Of a stretch of DNA of 64,000 bases, positions 61,388 to 64,000 are shown piece by piece. The stretch comes from Hansschlegelia plantiphila (GTDB lineage: Bacteria > Pseudomonadota > Alphaproteobacteria > Rhizobiales > Methylopilaceae): NCBI RefSeq assembly GCF_027922265.1, contig NZ_BSFI01000007.1:570979-634978 (forward strand), given 5' to 3'. Position 1 is the stretch's first letter. Each line of letters begins with the position of its first letter. A program made the translations under genes and the position numbers. Below the pieces are notes generated by a model. The model was not told where the DNA came from. It saw only the letters and a list, made by a program, of their open reading frames with translations, and searched no databases.

Positions 61388-62905
61388 TCAGGCCGTTCGG
61401 CGCGACGGTTCGGCGCGGACGATCGCCGGCGCGAGCGCCGGCCCGAAGCCGGCCGCTTCGAGGATGGTCGCCGCCTGTTCGGCGCTGAACGGCTTCGAGT
61501 CCTCGGAGAGCGTGAGCGCCAGGCGGGAGCCGAACAGCGCATCGTCCTCGATCTCGAGCCCGCCCGGCAATCCCGTCGCCATGGCGGCGGCGAGCGTCTC
61601 GGCGGAGGAGACCGCGAGGCCGCCGATCTGGGCCACGCCGCGTCGGCGCCCCCCGAGCGTGGCGCGCCCAGCGACGCGGTCGGCGATGCCGGCGAGCCCG
61701 GTTTCGATATAGCCGTCGGCCGCGAAGGGCAGGGCGGGAGCGCCCGGCGCCGCCGGGAACGCCGCCTGGGGACACGCGGGCCCGCGCACGAACAGCCGCC
61801 CGTCCTGCAGGACGCGGAGGTCGATCAGCGCGTCGAGCCCTTCGGGCGCGTGGCGGCCGAGCGGCAGCGCCGCATGGCGGTGCTCGGAGGGGCGGGCGGC
61901 GGCGAACACGCCGAGCTCCCCGATCATGATCGCGTCGACCACGATCGCGCCGTCAAGGTTGAACGACTTCGCCGCTCCGCCGCCGTCGGGCGCGCGCCAG
62001 ACCGCAATCACGGCTTCCGGCGTCGTTTCGCCGAGGGCGCCGTCGGCGATGAGACGGTCAGCCGCCCGTCCCGGCAGCGCGATATGGGTCGCTCCGAGAC
62101 CCTCCGCGGCGGCGGCGAAGGCGGCGGTCGTCGACGGCTGGTGGAAACACGCGACGGCCCCCGTGGTGAGCCACGGAGCGAGGCCAGTGGCGAGCCCGGC
62201 GAGCCCGCCGAGGTCCAGCGTCGAGAGCAACTTGCTGCGGTCTGTCAGCTGCGCTGCGAGGAGCGGCGTCAGGCAGGCGGCCACGAGGTCGTTGTGGCTC
62301 CGCGGCGCCGGGGCGCCGCCGGCCTCGAAGGTGATGATCGCGATATGATCGGCGGCGTCGTCCGGGCGTTCGGCCAATGGAGAACCGCCGGCTTCCAGAG
62401 TCAGCGCCTCGTCGAGCGGCGTCGCGCCGTCCGGAGATGCGTCGCCGAAGCTGCCGACGAAGCGCAGCGTATCCAGTCCGGCCGCAATCTCGCAGGCGAT
62501 CTCGGCGAGCGCCGCGCCGCCGGCCTCGGTCGCCGCCACGACCGCGGCGGCGCCGACGGTCGCAAGCGCGCGCGCCGTCTCGCGGCGGCGCCATGCGATC
62601 GGCAGCATCGCCGGGATCAGCCCCGCGCGCCACAGCGCGAGGCAGGTGAGCGCTCCTTCGAACCGCGAGCCGAGCTGGACTCCGACCACGGCGTCCTCGC
62701 CGAGCCGCCAGTGGGAGAACACCTCCGCCAGCGCCGAGACCGCCCGGTCGACCTCCCGCCAGGCGCCGTCGAAGGGCAGGGCGGGATCGAACAACGCCGG
62801 TTCGTCCGGCCGTCGCCGGGCGTTAAGCGCAAGCACGTCGTCCAGCTTGGCGCCGCCGGCGACCGGGTTCGGCATCGGGTCATGGGCGAAAGGTTCGAGG
62901 CGCAT
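61388..62905 (-). CDS. Adenylate-forming enzyme homologue with degenerate active site
   Basis: A 505-residue protein with the layout of class I AMP-binding/acyl-CoA synthetases, with regions such as VVGVQLGSRFEGALTCLALWRAGLIPA. At the position of the canonical STGTTGxPK signature it reads ITFEAGGAPAPRSHN (about residues 191-205), so the P-loop Thr/Ser/Gly residues and the Lys are missing. The usual YG.TE and GYRE-type motifs were also not found. It may be inactive, or it may bind a substrate without ATP. Start ATG 62905 has GAGGAA upstream and lies 13 bases after the solute-binding protein gene. Confidence 0.72.
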   Translation of the reverse strand: MRLEPFAHDPMPNPVAGGAKLDDVLALNARRRPDEPALFDPALPFDGAWREVDRAVSALAEVFSHWRLGEDAVVGVQLGSRFEGALTCLALWRAGLIPAMLPIAWRRRETARALATVGAAAVVAATEAGGAALAEIACEIAAGLDTLRFVGSFGDASPDGATPLDEALTLEAGGSPLAERPDDAADHIAIITFEAGGAPAPRSHNDLVAACLTPLLAAQLTDRSKLLSTLDLGGLAGLATGLAPWLTTGAVACFHQPSTTAAFAAAAEGLGATHIALPGRAADRLIADGALGETTPEAVIAVWRAPDGGGAAKSFNLDGAIVVDAIMIGELGVFAAARPSEHRHAALPLGRHAPEGLDALIDLRVLQDGRLFVRGPACPQAAFPAAPGAPALPFAADGYIETGLAGIADRVAGRATLGGRRRGVAQIGGLAVSSAETLAAAMATGLPGGLEIEDDALFGSRLALTLSEDSKPFSAEQAATILEAAGFGPALAPAIVRAEPSRRTA

Positions 62906-62918
62906 CGTTGTTCCTCGG

Positions 62919-64000
62919 TCAGCCGGCGGACGATGGCGCGCGCCACCAGGTCTCGAGCGCGGGGCCATAGAGCGGCGTGGTCTCTGGCCGCTCGACCGTC
63001 TTCCAGCGCGCGATCCATTGCTCCTTCACGTGGAACAGCGGCACGACGTAGAACCCGGACAGCAGGACGCGGTCGAGCGCCCGGACCGCGGAGACGAAGT
63101 CGGGCCGTTCCCGGGCCACGAGCAGCGCCGCGATCATCGCGTCGACCGCCGGCTGCTTGACGCCCATGTAGTTGCGCTCGCCCGGCGTGTCGGCCGCGGC
63201 GACGCTCCAGTATTTCTTCTGCTCGGCGCCGGGCGAGAGCGACGAGACCCAGTTGTAGAGGATCATGTCGAAATCGTAGGTCTGCATCCGCCTGAAGGCC
63301 TGGATGGAGTCCGCGAGCCTCACCGTCGCGCGTATGCCGGCCCGCTCGAGTCCTCGGACGTAAGCGAGCGACAGCCGCTCCTGCTCCTTGGTCGAAACCA
63401 TGATCTCGAAGCGCATCGGCTCGCCGTCCGCGTCGCGCCGAAGCTCGCCGTTCTTCGCCGACCAGCCCGCGGCGGAGAGCAGATCAAGCGCCTGACGAAG
63501 CTTCTCGCGGTCCCGGCCCGTGCCGTCAGTCCGGGAGGCGCTCCAGCGACCCTCCAGAATGTCGTCGCGCACGACGCCGGGGAAGGGGGCGAGCAACTCC
63601 CGCTCCCGCGCATCGGCCGGCCGGCCCTGCGAGGACAGCTCCGAGCCTTCGTAATAGCTCTGCGTCCGGAGCGTCGCGCTGGCGAACATGTTCCGGTCGA
63701 CCCATTCATAGTCGAACAGGAATCCCAGCGCCTCGCGCACCCGAACGTCGGAGAACACCGGCTTTCGGGTGTTGAACACGAAGGCGTTCATGCCCCACGG
63801 CAGCCCCGACTTGAAGCTTTCGAGCAGGATGTCGCCGCGGCGCACCGCGGGCGTGTCGTAGCCGGAGGTCCAGCGCGTCGCGTCGCCCTCGGGCCGCACG
63901 TCGATCAGGCCCTTCTTGAAGGCCTCGAACATGGCGTTGCCGTCGCGGTAGTAGTCGTAGCGGATCTCGTCGAAATTGTTCAGGCCGCGGTTCACCGGCA
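62919..64000 (-). CDS. Peptide/nickel-type ABC solute-binding protein, N-terminus beyond window
   Basis: The open frame continues past the window edge, giving at least 360 C-terminal residues. A codon read as a start near 63995 is an internal valine, not a real start. The sequence resembles YejA/DppA family-5 periplasmic binding proteins (FEAFKKGLIDVRPE, WGMNAFVFNTRKPVFSDVRVREAL, broken here across helix boundaries, and YEWVDRN). YejA-type proteins bind oligopeptides. It lies 13 bases before the adenylate-forming homologue on the minus strand, so the rest of the transporter operon should be upstream beyond the window. Confidence 0.85.
   Translation of the reverse strand, partial: PVNRGLNNFDEIRYDYYRDGNAMFEAFKKGLIDVRPEGDATRWTSGYDTPAVRRGDILLESFKSGLPWGMNAFVFNTRKPVFSDVRVREALGFLFDYEWVDRNMFASATLRTQSYYEGSELSSQGRPADARERELLAPFPGVVRDDILEGRWSASRTDGTGRDREKLRQALDLLSAAGWSAKNGELRRDADGEPMRFEIMVSTKEQERLSLAYVRGLERAGIRATVRLADSIQAFRRMQTYDFDMILYNWVSSLSPGAEQKKYWSVAAADTPGERNYMGVKQPAVDAMIAALLVARERPDFVSAVRALDRVLLSGFYVVPLFHVKEQWIARWKTVERPETTPLYGPALETWWRAPSSAG

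Noticed and set aside
1..64000. CRISPR arrays, tRNA genes, transposases or phage genes
   Set aside because: No regularly spaced direct repeats, cloverleaf sequences or integrase/transposase motifs were noticed on reading through.

Overview
The window is about 64 kb of GC-rich DNA, densely packed with genes. It looks like a chromosomal segment of an alphaproteobacterium of the order Hyphomicrobiales (Rhizobiales). The reasons are the Entner-Doudoroff set zwf-pgl-edd-pgi, a circularly permuted two-piece tmRNA gene, a ROSE-type RNA thermometer ahead of a small heat-shock gene, a PleC/DivJ-like cell-cycle kinase with CtrA- and GANTC-type sites upstream, and the order folA-hflK-hflC. No genus is claimed. 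No CRISPR array, transposase, rRNA or tRNA was seen; most of the window is core genome.

Layout. 1-5.6 kb (minus): pgi (cut by the window edge), edd, pgl and zwf form a glucose-catabolic block. 5.8-10.6 kb: enoyl-CoA hydratase, WrbA quinone reductase, a FAD monooxygenase with a zinc-finger protein, an alpha/beta hydrolase and serine acetyltransferase. 10.7-21.5 kb: glnE, the sensor kinase, pepN, an isochorismatase-like hydrolase and htpG with a heat-shock promoter candidate. 21.9-25.9 kb: the most interesting accessory block. It has two paralogous His-rich secreted proteins, then a membrane-associated subtilisin-like protease, an ECF sigma factor and an overlapping anti-sigma-like protein. The anti-sigma's C-terminal domain resembles the protease's own propeptide domain. 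26.0-26.6 kb (minus): ssrA, flanked by a broken C-terminal remnant of a chemotaxis receptor.

26.6-42.7 kb: MFS exporter, thyA, an FdhF/YdeP-like molybdoenzyme, a small secreted protein overlapping folA, hflK-hflC-DUF2065, gabD, rpiA-DUF2059-gor, a 14-helix MFS exporter, class II DAHP synthase and a Spy/CpxP-like periplasmic protein preceded by a long dyad. 42.8-47.6 kb: a non-canonical glutamyl-tRNA synthetase, glmS, then a heat-shock operon (sigma-32-like promoter, ROSE thermometer, hsp20, two small proteins, terminator). 47.7-52.4 kb: a metal-acquisition locus with two small Cys-rich membrane proteins, a TonB-dependent siderophore-type receptor and a PepSY membrane protein with a His-rich insert. 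52.4-64 kb: DUF454 and DUF502 membrane proteins, recG, sdhE, mfd, a small membrane protein, a FrnE/DsbA-like protein, an adenylate-forming-enzyme homologue that has lost its nucleotide-binding signature, and the 3' part of a peptide-type solute-binding protein gene.

The genes serve central carbon flow, nucleotide and folate synthesis (thyA/folA), membrane proteolysis control (HflKC), DNA repair (RecG, Mfd) and ribosome rescue (tmRNA). The proposal with most novelty is a protease/sigma/anti-sigma envelope-signalling module at 22.9-25.9 kb. All functional calls come from reading the sequence and family motifs; no database search was possible.
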